Shown one piece after another: positions 47,912-60,535 of a stretch of DNA of 64,000 bases. The stretch lies in assembly GCF_000002425.4 (NCBI RefSeq), contig NC_037271.1, forward strand, positions 10,054,178 through 10,118,177, read 5' to 3'. Made by a program: the position numbers and the translations under genes. A model generated the notes under the pieces. That model was not told the origin of the DNA. It saw nothing but the letters and a program-made list of their open reading frames with translations, and ran no database searches. How positions within the stretch are numbered: position 1 is the stretch's first letter; each line of letters begins with the position of its first letter. This stretch comes from Physcomitrium patens. Taxonomy: Eukaryota; Streptophyta; Bryopsida; Funariales; Funariaceae.

Positions 47912-50900
47912 TCATCGAATTGATTTAGGTTTATCGGGATGTCGTTGATGAAACTCCTGTATCTTTTGTGGCGCATTCGCAAGATTTTCAGCTGGCTCCC
48001 ACGTTCGCTCATTAATGTCATAGCCGCACCAATGAACAAGATATTCTAACTTTCCCCACCTTCGTCGTGAATCCAATACCTTTTCAACCTCGTATTCTTC
48101 ATGGTTCTCGATTTCAATACTAGGTGGCGGACATTGCACTCTTCCAGGAAAAGATGACTCTCGATAAGGTTCCAACAGAGAAACATGAAAGACTGGATGT
48201 ACCTTCATAGAAGCCGGTAACTCCTGCTGGTATGCCACTGGATTAATTTGCTTCTGGATGATAAATGGTCTCAATCTTTGATAGTCCAACTTATCACATG
48301 GTCGCTTGGTCTTGATATTTCGTCGAAGAAGCCAAGCTTTGTCTCCAACTTTGAAAGTAGGTGCTGGATTCCGAAATCTATCTGCAGACGTCTTATAGGA
48401 TTCTTGAGCGGATTGTAATTGAAGCTTCAACATAGTTTGAAGCTCTGATAGTTGCTTCGCAAATCCTTTAGCTGCTGGATTGTTATTTGTTGATGGACTC
48501 AATAAATCAAGCTTCGGATGATACCCATAGTTGGAAAAGAATGGTGTTTGTTGAGTCGACGCATGGAGGGTGTTGTTATATGCAAACTCGGCTAGCGGTA
48601 GATATGCAGTCCAATCGTCTTGCTGATAGTTGATGCTGCATCGTAAGTACTACTCCAAGACTTGGTTCACCCGTTCCGTTTGGCCATCAGTTTGAGGATG
48701 AAAAGCTGAAGAAAGCTTGATATCCACCTTCAATATCCCAAAGAGAGATCTCCAAAACTTTGACACGAACTGGGTACCTCGATCTGATATGATATCATCT
48801 GGTAGTCCATGATATCGATACACATTATCGAAAAAGAGTCTTGCTGTGACTTCACTGGACAATGTCTTCTTACAAGGAACAAAGTGTGCCATCTTCGTAA
48901 GCCGATCTACCACGACAAAGATGTTGTCAAATGAGTTTGATGATGGCAAGTCCGTGATTAAGTCCATAGAAATTGAAGACCATGGTCGACGTGGAATTGG
49001 CAATGGCTGTAGAAGTCCATAAGGGCGATGCCGAGGATTCTTAGATCTTGAACAGATGTCACAAGAGAGGACAAAATCTTTCACATCCTTCCACATTTGG
49101 GGCCACCAAAAATCTCAAGAAATAAGCTCCAAGGTCTTGTTGAATCCAAAATGTCCCGTGGCTGGAAAATCATGGCGAGATTGAAGAACTCGGAGTCGTG
49201 CTAGTCCTTTTGGAATGTACAATCGCTCTTCAAAGTATAAAAGATCTCCCTCCCCCTTGAACTTGTCGTCATTGGTATGTTCCTTGATATCAATGGCTAC
49301 TGAATCTTTAATGGTCATAGCACGTACCTGGTTTAGGAAGTCAGCATCAAATGATACAATAGTAGCACAAAGTTGAAATCTCTCTGGCTTCAATAACGTT
49401 GTACATTGTTGATCAAACGCTGCTTCTCCAGCCTTTGGTGCAAGATACGATCTCCTTGATAAAGCATCGGATAGTCCTTGTTGCCTTCCAGGTTGATAAG
49501 TGATAACAAAATCGAATCTAGATAGCGACATATTCCATCGAGCTTGACGTCGATTTAAAACTCGAGCCGTCATGAAATACTCCAAATTCTTGTGATCTGT
49601 ATATACGGTTATTGGATGTGCAGCTCCTTTAAGAAAGTGATGCCATTCTTCGAAAGAATCCACTATAACAAGAAGTTCCTTATCGTGGATCTCATAATTG
49701 ATTTCAGCAGCAGAGAACTTCCGAGAATAGAATGTAACTGGATGGAGCTTCTTATCTTCACTCATTTGTGAAAGCACAGCTCCCAAAGCAAAATCTGAAG
49801 CATCAGTTTCTAAATAGAAGGCCTTTGTAAAGTCTGGATGTATCAAAATTGGAGCTGTAGTAAATGCTGTCTTCAAATCTTGAAACGCCTTCTCCGCCAA
49901 AGGTCCCCATTCCAACTTATCCTTACATGTTAATCGAGTGAGAGGAGCAGCAACTTGAGAATAATTCTTGATGAAGATCCGATAGAAGTTAGCAAAACCA
50001 AGAAAGCATTGTACGTCTCTAACCATCTTCGGAACCTTCCAAGACATGATTGCTTCTACTTTCTTGGGGTCCATCTTCAAACCTTCTGTAGTCGCAATGA
50101 ACCCCAAAAATTCCATCTCCGTCTGGTGAAATAAATACTTTTTTAATTTGGCATATAGTCCTCGCTTGCGTAGTTTCTCCAAGACCAAACGAATATGCTC
50201 CTCATGCTCTTCTTCGTTTTTAGAGAATATTAGAATATCATCCAAGTAGATGACAATAAAATCGTCGAGGTGTTCTTGAAAGATGTCATTCATCATATGT
50301 TGGAAAACCGCTGGAGTATTGGTAAGACCAAAAGGCATGACATTATATTCGAAATGACCATACCTTGTACGGAATGCTGTCTTCCACTCATCTCCTTCCT
50401 TGATTTGTACGAGATTATAAGCTCCCCTTAGATCAATTTTTGTAAAGATCTTCGCACGTCCAAGTTGTTCCAAGAGACTAGAAATTAAGGGTAATGGGTA
50501 ACAATTTTTCTTTGTTACCTTGTTGAGGCCTCGATAGTCCACACACATCCGTAATGATCCATCTTTCTTCTTCACAAATAAGATGGGTGCTCCAGCTAAT
50601 GATTTTGAATGACGAATGAAGTTCTTGGCTAGATTCTCGTCGATGTACTTTCGTAACTCTGCCAACTCCGTTTGCGATAGATTGTAGATTGGGCCAAAAG
50701 GTGGTTGTGCTCCTTCTTGCAAGTCTATGGCACAATCATATGGTTGGTGTTCCGGTAGTATGTTGGCGTTCTTCTTTTGAAATACGTCTTCAAAATCTTT
50801 ATATTGCTCCGGTATACTTGCTGTTGAAATCTTCTCCTCGGTAGTTGGAGCCGCATAAATGACAAATAGAGTGCCTTCCTTAGATGATCTTATAAATGCT

Positions 50901-51415
50901 CTTGCTCCAATGAATAAGGATTTCTTTTTTCGAGGTTTTTTACTAGGTTTTTTCTTGGGTGGTTTTGTGGGAAAAGTCATCTTCCGCAACCTCCAATCTA
51001 TCAATGGATTATGTTTTTCCAACCAAGAAAGACCAAGAATAATAGGATTTGATGGGGTTCTAATAATATTAAAAATAATATGACTACTATGGTCTTTAAA
51101 CGTTACTTCTATAGGTTTTGATTCATGGGTGATACTACTAGACAATAAAGGTCGCCCATCTATGACTTCAACATGAACAAGTTTTGATTTTTGTACTAAA
51201 GGGATCTTATGACGCTTTGCAAATTCTTCGTCTAAAAAACAAGCAGATGCTCCTGAGTCTAGTAGTGCTAAGGTTCTCAGTTTTTGAGGGCCAATAAACA
51301 GAGGGATTGTAAAACAAAGTGCAGGTTGGGCAGAAAGAAAGGAACCTGATTGTTGTTGGGATATTTCATTGTCCAGCCGCACGGTTCCTACTATGGCTGG
51401 GCATCCTCGTTTTCC
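47912..51415 (-). pseudogene. Element D pol: protease, RT, RNase H, integrase, chromodomain (two stops)
   Basis: A single frame is interrupted by a TGA near 49112 (in LELIS-DFWWPQMW, an arginine codon in relatives) and a TAG near 48647 (a glutamine codon). Motifs in order: protease [22 protein letters not shown] and YLDDILIFS; RNase H ETDASDFALGA and YTDHKNLEYF; integrase finger HDFPATGHFG and CDICSRSK; core MDLITDLPSS, DRGTQFVSKF and DGQTERVNQ with the catalytic Asp, Asp and Glu all present; and a chromodomain [33 protein letters not shown]. The frame opens in the gag overlap at the GGAAAAC motif (51409-51415). Everything needed for integration is recognisable apart from the two stops. Confidence 0.92.
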
Positions 51416-52412
51416 TGAACAAATACTCCCCTAGTCTTGACTATGCCTCGATTTTGCTTTTTGGGACAGTTTCCGACTTTGTGGCCTTCTCCATCGCAAT
51501 ATAAGCATAAATTTTCTTCCATACGTCACTTTTTTTCTTCTATAGTAAGAGATTTGATACGTACTGCATCTATTTGCATGTCTTCCACCTCTGAATGCGA
51601 ATTCACACTGCTTGCCGACATAGTTGGAGCATGGCGAATTGTATGTTGTCTTGAGCGTTGGTCTTGGTGACGTTGGAATAGGCGATTATCGCACTTCACA
51701 GCTTGGCTAATGGCTTCATTGAGCGTTCGTGGATCAGGAAGAGTTAACAGCAAATCCTTCACATCATCTCTTAAACCCCAATAGAATTGACTCATCAACG
51801 CTTCTTCATCCCAATTGATGTCGCATACTAATTGCCTGAAATCCGAAGCATAGACTGATGTAGAATGCATCCCTTGTCGTAGCGACCGGATCTTTGTTGT
51901 AGTCCATCGAACCTTATCGTGTTCACCAAATGTTTCCGCAAATGCTTCCAAAAAGGTTTCGAAGTTGTTTAATATGGATGATCGTTTCTCAAACAAAGGA
52001 GCAAACCATGATAGAGCTTGTCCCGTAAGTAAGGTTCCAACAAGCCCAACACGTGACTCCTCCGTTGGATATCGTTCGGGCTGTAAAACTATTATCAACC
52101 TGATTTGATTGACGAATCCTCGAAACTTGGAACGTGTTCCATCAAACTTATCTGGAAGGCTAACTCGAGGCTCCTTATGTTGTAGAACTAGTGGTTCTTG
52201 TCGAATTTGAGGTAAAGTTGTTTCTCCAAGTGCCGAAATTTGAGGCTGGTGTATTTTAGATTGTGCTATCCCAAATACTCTTTATTAGGAAGCCTTGCCA
52301 CCACTCCTTCAATCTCTGCAGTTCTTTGTGATAACGTAGCGAGGGCATTCATAATAGAATGTAACTTAGACTCCGAACTTTCTGTCATACTAATGACTTG
52401 ACCTCCGGCCAT
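51409..52412 (-). pseudogene. Element D gag
   Basis: The ATG at 52410-52412 gives MAGGQVISMTESSESKLH, as in C. A 1-base deletion near 52290 relative to C shifts the frame early; the capsid region is open in the correct frame at 51526-52098 (LLTGQALSWFAPLFEKRSS, LRQGMHSTSVYASDFRQLV). A TGA replaces an arginine codon just before the zinc knuckle CLYCDGEGHKVGNCPKK. The frame then reaches GGAAAAC, where the -1 frame becomes pol. Confidence 0.85.
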
Positions 52413-52455
52413 TCTAAAAGAAGGACAAAAATGACCCTATAAGAGGCAATATTGG

Positions 52456-52644
52456 TTTATAGGAGGGTAATCCACAACCTATAAAATGCCTTAAGAATTT
52501 CAAGAAGAGGGGTAATCCACTCTCTCCAAGAAGAATAAGACTCCAATATTGTAACAGAAGAAGTATCAGTTTAGAGGAGGGTAATTCGCAACCTCTAAAA
52601 AATGCTAGTATACCTTCAAGTAGAGGGGTAATCCACACTCTACT
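52456..52644 (-). promoter_or_regulatory. Array of four leader hairpins, element D
   Basis: Four inverted repeats share the loop GGGTAATYCRC: 52456-52485 (TTTATAGG/CCTATAAA), 52505-52525 (AGAG/CTCT), 52570-52599 (TTTAGAGG/CCTCTAAA) and 52619-52644 (AGTAGAG/CTCTACT). The first pairs as perfectly as its partner in C although both arms differ from the TTTAGAGG type. Confidence 0.68.
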
Positions 52645-52656
52645 AAGAAAGAACTA

Positions 52657-52668
52657 GCTCTGATATCT
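52657..52668 (-). promoter_or_regulatory. Probable primer-binding site of element D
   Basis: The sense strand reads AGATATCAGAGC, about 24 nt inside the 5' LTR end, exactly as in C. Confidence 0.55.
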
Positions 52669-52692
52669 CAAGTTAGTGTAGTCTCGACAAAC

Positions 52693-53013
52693 TGTCACGG
52701 ACACAAAATACAGACTTGAAATCTAACAAGAAGCTCAAGAAGAAGTGACAAAACTAGATTAAATAGATGAGTACAAGAACAACACCAGAAAGGTGAGCTA
52801 GAACTCCAAGAGATGTGTTGTTGAGACTGAAGAACTCTTCAGCCTCGATCCCTATATATACTCCTACTTAGGAAGCTTCTCAAGCTACTTCTATTAACTA
52901 GGAAGCTTCTAGAAGGTTCGAGAGGCTTCTCTTCTAGAAAGTTCCAGAGGCTTGTTTTCTAGAAGGTTCTAGAAACTTCTCTCTAGAAAGTTCTAAGGAA
53001 TATGTCCCTAATA
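52693..53013 (-). repeat. 5' LTR of element D
   Basis: 321 bp with the short form of the minisatellite. Partner of 46901-47394. Confidence 0.9.
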
Positions 53014-54646
53014 ATTGATCGAAAACAAATTTACAAATAATTTCAATTTTACTTCAAATTAAGAATTTTGACGATGATACAAAAAGTGGACATCAATCAT
53101 GTTCCAAAATTTGATGGTTTATATTTTAATATATAAAAATATTGATTAACAATAGTTTTTAAGACTAAAAAGTTATGATCTATAATAAGTGGTGAAGAAT
53201 ACTTACTAGTGGAACCAATAGTAGTTGAAATTACTGCCAGAGTCACAGTTTTACCTACCATAAGAGTAGGGAGTATAAGCACATGAATAGACAAGGATAC
53301 CTTATCTTTAACCATAATCAACAATAACATAGAAAAAAATATTGTTTCACATTTACAATCTTGCACATCAATAAATTCAGCATACCAAGAATTAATAAAA
53401 ATATTTGAATCACATAATGCAATAATTAAGATGTATTTAAAAGAAAATTTATATACCTTAAAAATGAGAGAACGTGATAGTGTTATTAAATACATATATA
53501 CTTTTAGAGTACATATAGAATAACTGTTAGCAATAAGATTAGGAGTTCGAGATGATGAAGCAATTCTCACTTTAATGAAAAGTTTGCTTGTAAGTTATAG
53601 ATCCTTCATTAGCTCCTTTAGAAGGCAGTCTGGGATCATAGTAGCATCCTTGATAATAGATTAGATCTAAAAAGAAGTACTCATAAAAAACATGAATTTA
53701 ATATCTAATAATAATTTAGTCTTATATTCTAATAAGAAATTTCAGAATAACAACAAGAAATCTTATTTTAATAAGAATTTTAAAAGGAGTTCATAAGGAG
53801 AGATTAGTACCTCCAAACTCTATGAAAAGGGAAATTTTTCTATTCATAAGAAGTGCTTTTTTTACAAGAAATCAGGTCACTTGATCAAAGATTGTAAAAC
53901 AAAGATAGCAACTGAAAATTATAATAACAGAAAAAAAACAAATGTTATTACTAAAACATATAAATTATATGGCAGCACTTATAGTTAAAAAAAATCCAAA
54001 TTCAATATGGTATGTGGACTCAAAAGCAACTCAATATATGTGTCATGAATTAGAAGGATTTATTAAATATATCAAAAGTAAAGACAAACAAGTTGTCTAC
54101 CTAAGAGATGATACTACATCATACATAATAGAAGGACATGGTGATATAAATATCAAACTTACAAATAGTCACGAAAAGATCATACCTAATGTATTACATA
54201 TACCAAGACTTACAAAGAATTTATTCTTTACTAAATAATTAAATAAAGCAAGAGAAGAAATTTGCATAAGAGTTGGCACTACTATACTTATAAATAAATT
54301 TGATGAAATTATTGCAATATGCAAATTAAGTTATGATTTATATGAATTAAGTACAACAATACTTTTTAATAAGCCTCAAATTGCTATTCCAGTAATAATA
54401 TAATTAAATAAAATTGATTTATGGCACCTAAGACTAGGACATATAAATCTTCAAAGATTCAAACAAATATAAACCATGGCAAAGGTGATTGATTTCTTTG
54501 ATGAAAGAAAAATTATCTTATGTCAACTTTGAATATAAGGTAAACAACATAAGGAAAAGTTTCCTATATAAGGTATATAAAGAGCTATCCAATTGTTAGA
54601 ACTTATACATTCTGATATTTGTGGTCCTATGCAAGTAGGCACATAT
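53014..54646 (+). mobile_element. Copia element G, middle segment: gag, protease, start of integrase
   Basis: Resumes after D with the second ATTGA. Gag starts at ATG 53074 (MIQKVDINHVPKFDGLYFNI). Several stops in it replace conserved tryptophans. A decayed knuckle lies at 53847-53900 (CFFYKKSGHLIKDC, second cysteine lost). The protease near 54001-54060 reads SIWYVDSKATQYMCHE, with DSK where DSG is required. Pre-integrase follows at 54418-54470 (DLWHLRLGHINLQRF), then the integrase start LIHSDICGPMQVGTY up to the element E insertion. The last five bases, CATAT (54642-54646), are the left duplication of E. Confidence 0.8.
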
Positions 54647-55197
54647 TATCAAGGACATGAACTCCAAAGAAAGATAATCTCAATATACTCTTGTGTCACT
54701 CAAAAATACTTAGAAATCACTCAAAGGTGATAATATATTGAACTAGAATGGCTATTGCCAACGACTAGAAAATATGATGACTCTTGAAACCAGACTGGAA
54801 ATAAGAAAAGAGTTGTCAAGAGTGAAGAAGGCTTCACTCTTGTCTCTATATATACTCTCTAACTAGGGGCTATGTGGCGACGTTCTATAGGACCTCCAAT
54901 ATGTGTTGACTTTGTAGGACACTTGCCTTGACTTACAAGGCAAGTTTTTCTACATTGGGTCACATAATTAGTTTAGTCTTCAAGCTAACAACATGTGTGG
55001 CACATGGCCAACTTGTTGACCACGTTTCTAATCCAAAAAGTCAATTAAAGACACCTATGAAGTCAAAGCAGCATCTATTAAGCTTCTAGAAAGCTTCCAT
55101 ATCAAATACTATAGAATTATTTTATTTTTATCTATTTTTACTTACTTCTATTTATTTATATATGTAATCACTAGCTTACATGAGTATATCCATGACA
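54647..55197 (-). repeat. 3' LTR of element E
   Basis: 551 bp, partner of 60536-61087. The sense polypurine tract AGAAGGGGAGGTAA abuts it at 55198-55211. Confidence 0.9.
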
Positions 55198-55238
55198 TTA
55201 CCTCCCCTTCTAGGGACGAGTTCCATGAGGAGCAATCA

Positions 55239-55660
55239 TCATATATTGAGGAAATCTATGATGTGACGAATTATATTTGCCAAATACTCTGATCTTTGTT
55301 CTCTTTGAAGATGATTGATAGGGCCTCTCAACCATCGATAGTGTCCTATACCAAGGCAGGAAGACCACCCATTTATTTGGTCGTTGTTGAGGCCTTCATA
55401 ACTTCCTTCAAATAAAATATTTGGAACACCATCAGGAGTTGTTCCTACCTCTAGTAAAATCACCAAACATCGGGAGTCCTTTCTAAGGTCGTGATACCAA
55501 ACGCATTATATCTCGCTATATATTCAAGGAAGAACATGTCATTCTTGAAGATCTTCATTTCAATTGCATCGTCTTGAAGGTTGTGAAAATCGTAATGTCT
55601 CGTCTGACAGGTCAGCAAATGAAGGCTCTTGAGTTGAATCCTCTGGTTGTTGGTTCTCCA
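55239..55660 (-). pseudogene. Extra 3' ORF of element E (frameshifted)
   Basis: The second half, VILLEVGTTPDGVPNIL to RHIIDFLNI, is open at 55239-55466 and nearly identical to element A. The first half is in another frame, with a stop near 55507. The homologous ATG lies near 55658-55660. Confidence 0.7.
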
Positions 55661-55863
55661 TCTCCTTAGCGTCACAACTACAAAGAAGCTACAAACAAGG
55701 ATTGAAAGTAGAATGTTATCTTGTCTAGATCTTATTTCTTTTATAAAGAAGATTTTTATCTTAGTTTTGATAGATGTTGTCAATAAAAAGCCTCTACCGC
55801 CTTTGTTGCATTTACAAGATTCTTTAGTGGCTCCCATGTATATTTATTAATATCATATCTGCG

Positions 55864-58800
55864 CTAATGGATAAGATATTCCAATTTATTTTGGCACCGC
55901 CTTGAATCTAAGACTTCTTCTATTTCAAACTCTTCATTATTGTCCACTTCTATAGGAGGAGGTGGAGCTTGTCTTTTTTTTGATATGTCCAATGTCTTGT
56001 ATGGTTCAAGAAGAGACATGTGGAATACTTGATGGATTTTCATTGATTTCGATAGATGTAAACGATATATAACTAGATTGATTTGTACAGAAATAAAAAA
56101 TGGTCCAAGCCTTCGATAGTCCAACTTGTCACAAAGATGAGTGGTCTTGATATTATGACGAAGTAGCCATACCTTATCACCCAAGAAAAATGGTGGTTGT
56201 TTCTTTCGATAGACATCCGCATTTATTTTTTGTTGTTCTTGAGCTTCTTTTAATTACGCCTTCATTGTTGCATGTAACTCTGACAACTGATTTGCCATAT
56301 CTTCTGTCGTAGGATTATCAACTTTTGAGAAATCAAATGTGTCAAGTCATAGATGATAATCATAATTGGCAAAGAAAGGTGTTTGTTTTGTAGAAGAATG
56401 TATCATATTATTATAAGTAAACTTTGCCAATGGTAGAAGAATTGTCCAATCATCTTGTTGATAGTTGATGGTACATCTTAAGTATTATTCGAAAACTTGG
56501 TTTATGCGCTCTATCTGTCCATCAGTTTGAGGATGAAAAGTTGAAGATAGTTTTATATCCACTTGTAAAATCTTAAAAAGGGTTCTCCAAAATCTTGATA
56601 CAAATTGAGTTCCCCTATCCAATATAATATCCTTTGGTAACCCATAATAGCAATAGATATTGTCAATAAAAAACTTAGTTGTTTCTTCACCTGTGATGGA
56701 TTTTGTACATGGCACCAAATGTGCTATCTTGGTGAAGCAATCTACTATTACAAATATAGAGTCATAAGAACTTGAGCTTGGAAGATCTGTGATGAAGTCC
56801 ATAGAAATAGAAGACCATGGTTGTTTTGGAATGGATAATGGGTGAAAAAGTCCAAAAGGTCGATGACAAGGAGTTTTTGATCTTGAGCAAACATCACATG
56901 ATTGTACAAAATCTTTGACTACCTTCCACATTTGAGGCCACCAAAAATCCATAGATATCAGCTCCAAAGTCTTATTGTATCCAAAATGTCTTATTACTGG
57001 AAAGTCGTGACGAGCTTGAAGAACACGTAAACGTGCTTCTTCTATTGGAATATATAGGCATCCTTCGAAATAGAGTAGGTTGTTCTTGAACTCGAATTTA
57101 GAGGGATCATGAGATTTAGAAGAATTATTCTTGATATCGTGAATAAGAGGATCTGAAGACATATTTAATTGGACTTGCTTGAGAAAAGTTAAATCAATAG
57201 TCAATGTTGATTTTATTGCTCAAAGATGAAATTACTCTGGCTTCAAGAGAACCATTCTTTGTTGCTCAAAAGTTGCATGTCCTTCTTTTGGTACAAGATA
57301 AGAATATCTAGACAAGGCATTAGACAAACCTTGTTGTTTTCCTGGCCAATAAGTGATGATTAACTCGAATCTTGATAAAGATATATTCCAACGAACTTGA
57401 CGACGATTTAATATGCATACTGACATAAAATACTTGAGGTTTTTATGATTCGTGTATATGATGATTGGACTTGAGGTGCCTTCTAGATAATGATGCCATT
57501 CTTGAAATGAATCCACAATTACAAGAAGTTCTTTATTGTGAATTTCATAGTTAATCTTGGTTGCTGAAAATTTCTTAGAATGGAAAGCTACTAGATGGAG
57601 CTTGTCATCTACTCCCATTTGTGACAAAAGACACCTAAGGCAAAGTCTGATGCATCTGTTTCCATAAAAAATGCTTTGGAAAAGTCGACATGATACAAGA
57701 TTGGTGCAAAAATAAATTCCTTCTTTAAAGCATCAAACGCTACTTCAGATTCTTTACTCCATTCAAATTTTTCTTTACAAGTCAAATGCATAAGTGGAGC
57801 TACATCTTTAGAAAAGTTCTTCATGAAGATTCGATAGTAATTTACAAAGCCCAAAAAGCATTGCACATCTCGTACTGTTCTTGGAATCTTCCAATCTGTG
57901 ATAGTCTAGACCTTCTTAGGATCCATCATCAAGCCTTCGTTGGAAATGATGTATCCTAAAAAGTCAACTTGAGTAGTGTAGAATACACACTTTTCTAACT
58001 TAGCATATAATCCTGTATCTCTTAGTTTTTGTAACTCACAACGAACATAGAGTTCATGTTCTTCTGTGTTCTTAGAGTAGATTAGAATGTCGTCTAAATA
58101 ACAAACGACAAAATCATTTAAAAACTTACAAAAAATATCATTCATAAGATGTTGAAAAGCAGCTGGTGTGTTTGTGAGTCCAAAAGGCATGACATTATAT
58201 TCAAAATGTCCATACCTAGTTCAAAAAACAGCCTTCCATTCATTTCCTTCTTTGATGCAGACTAAGTTGTATGCTCCTTGTAGATCCATTTTATGTGTAG
58301 ATCTTTGCTTGATTGAGTTGATCAAGAAGTCTTGAAATCAAAGATAAAAGATACCTGTTTTTGATGGTGATCTTGTTAAGGCCCCGATAAACTATGCACA
58401 TCCATAGAGATCCATCTTTTTTCTTCACAAATAAGATCGGCGCTCCTGTTGGAGATTTTGAATGGCGTATGAAGTTTTTAGCAAAGTTCTCATCAATATA
58501 CTCCTTTAATGCAGCCAACTCATTTTGTGATAAGCTATAGATTGGTCCAAATGGCGATTGAGCTCTTTTTTGAAGATCAATTGTACAATCATAAGGTCGA
58601 TGTTTTAGAAGAATATCTGTATTTTTTTTTTTAAAAAACATCTTGGAATTCTTGATATTGACTAGGAATACTACTTGATGTCTTTTCACTATCTGAAATG
58701 GGCATAGCAAATATAGCAAAAGATGACCCTTCTTTGGCTACATGCATGAAAGCTCTTGCCCCTACTAGTAAGGGCTTAGATGTACTAGACTTATGTATTT

Positions 58801-59278
58801 TCTCTTGATTAATAGAATTTCAAAATAAACTATTAGGAAAGTTAAGGTTATGAGAAATCCAATCTATCTGAGGATTGTACTTTTCTAACCAGGATAGTCT
58901 TAAAATGACTGGATTCAAAGAAGATCATATCACATTAAATATTACTACACTATTATGATCTTTAATGACTACATCTAAAGGAACAGTCTCATGGATAATA
59001 TCACTAGAAGACAACGAACGACCATCTATGACTTCCACATGTACGTGCTTGATTTTCTTGACTAATGATATTTCTTTTTTTTTGACAAAGTCTTCGTCTA
59101 TGAAACAAGCTGAGGCTCCTAAATCTAATAATGTAAAGACTTTATGATTTTTGGGTCCTAAACACACATCTATTGTAAAACAAGGTGAAAGATTTGAGGA
59201 GAGAATAAGACCTTGACTAGGTATTGCACATGGTTCCAACCGCATGGTCCCTATTGTAGCTAGAGGAACTCGTTTTCC
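55864..59278 (-). pseudogene. Element E pol, multiply broken
   Basis: Recognisable pieces in order: protease TLLDLGASACF (DLG in place of DSG) at 58925-59326; RT at 58291-58719 ([16 protein letters not shown]) and 57906-58190 (CYLDDILIYS); RNase H at 57609-57866 and 57232-57627 (ETDASDFALG, YTNHKNLKYF); integrase at 56485-57204 (CDVCSRSK, MDFITDLPSS, DRGTQFVSRF, DGQIERINQ with the catalytic Glu retained); and integrase tail with chromodomain start at 55864-56184. At least six disruptions are visible. Confidence 0.88.
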
Positions 59279-60299
59279 GACACATTGTCTTCTTTTGCAA
59301 TCGTACTCCTTATTTTGTGATTGCATTGCTTCCTTGGATAATATTGAGCAGTGTGTTTAGCTTCTCCGCAATATAGACATAAGCCCTCCTGACGTCGTCG
59401 AGTCTTTTCCTGCTTCGTGAAGGATTTAAAACATACCGTATCAATTTGCATTGGCTCCGACCTTGATGGAAAGGTTTCCAAAAACTTAGAAGGTATTGCC
59501 ATAACTTGACTTGTTCTTCTCCAGCCATATCTTTGTTCTTGATGTCTTTCAAATAAATGATTATGACATGCAATAGCTTGAGCAATGAATTGTTCTAAAG
59601 AATCTGTTTTGGCATTGTCAATAACAAAAATTTGACATTATCTTTTAATCCATAGCAAAATTCATTGATACTGGCTTTATCATTCCAGTCCACATCACAA
59701 GCAAGACTTTGGAATTCAGCGACATATATGGTGGTTGAACGTGATCCTTGTCGTAGTAATACAAGCTTGCTCTCTGCTACCTTTTTTTGATCACTTTTTC
59801 CAAATGTAGCCGTGAATACTTCTAAGAATGAGTTCAAATCATAGAATAGTTGTGAATCTTTTTCCATCAAAGGTGCAAACCAAGAGAAAACACTTCCAGA
59901 TAGAAGTGCGCCTATGAATCCAACTTGAATAAATCCATCAGGGTATTGGAAAGGATGCAACCTTAAATAGAGTTTAACTTGTTGCAAAAACCCTCGAAAT
60001 CTTGATCTTATTCTCTCAAACTTTTCAGGCATACTAATCCTTGCCTCCCTTGAGCTTGTAGAAGCAAAATTCCTGAAATTTGGTTGCGAGGCTAATTGAC
60101 TTGTTTCCTTCAAATTCACAACTTCTTGGTGTAGACTCTGAACTTCTTCCATAGTAGTAGAAATAGTGCTTCCATGGTTGGTATTGGTGATGCATGAAAT
60201 TTCGGTCCTAAGAGTATTGACAAGCTCATGAAGATCTGTAATAGTTGCAAATCTATTTTCACTTCCATCAAGTGTAGCATTTATGATTTTTCCTTCCAT
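59260..60299 (-). pseudogene. Element E gag
   Basis: Probable ATG at 60297-60299 (MEGKIINATLDGSEN). The capsid region is open to 59595 (GALLSGSVFSWFAPLMEK, LRQGSRSTTIYVAEFQSL, FCYGLKDNVKFLLLTM), then a frame change, then a segment with the knuckle CLYCGEAKHTAQYYP (last cysteine replaced). Gag overlaps pol by at least 67 nt around GGAAAAC (59272-59278) and ends at 59260. Confidence 0.82.
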
Positions 60300-60330
60300 A
60301 AACAATTCAAACGAATTCAAAAGTTAAATA

Positions 60331-60496
60331 AGAGGAGGGTAATCCGCAATCTCTAAAAACAAATTCCACAAAGAGGAGTAATCCACTCTTTTTAAGAAAA
60401 AGATCAATATTAGAAAATAAGATTTTTTGTTTAAAGGTGGATAGTCCGCAATCTTCAAAACACAATAATAGAAGTGGGATAATCCATTCACTTCTA
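60331..60496 (-). promoter_or_regulatory. Leader hairpins of element E
   Basis: Four units: 60331-60354 (AGAG/CTCT), 60370-60391 (AAAGAG/CTCTTT, perfect), 60434-60456 (decayed) and 60469-60496 (TAGAAGTG/CACTTCTA, perfect 8 bp). Loops keep GGGTAATCC or GGATAATCC. Confidence 0.65.
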
Positions 60497-60535
60497 GAAT
60501 AAGATAGAAATAATATATTAGCACTCTTGTCAAAC

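Larger units (their letters stand above)
46901..53013 (-). mobile_element. Ty3/gypsy chromovirus, element D (family 2), complete with both LTRs
   Basis: This 6,113-bp minus-strand element is flanked by ATTGA (46896-46900 and 53014-53018). The LTRs are 494 bp (46901-47394) and 321 bp (52693-53013), unequal through expansion of a TCTAGAAGGTTCCAGAGGC-type minisatellite in the 3' copy. Pol has only two stops and the extra ORF is intact, making this the best-preserved family 2 copy here. It sits in the leader of copia element G. Confidence 0.93.
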
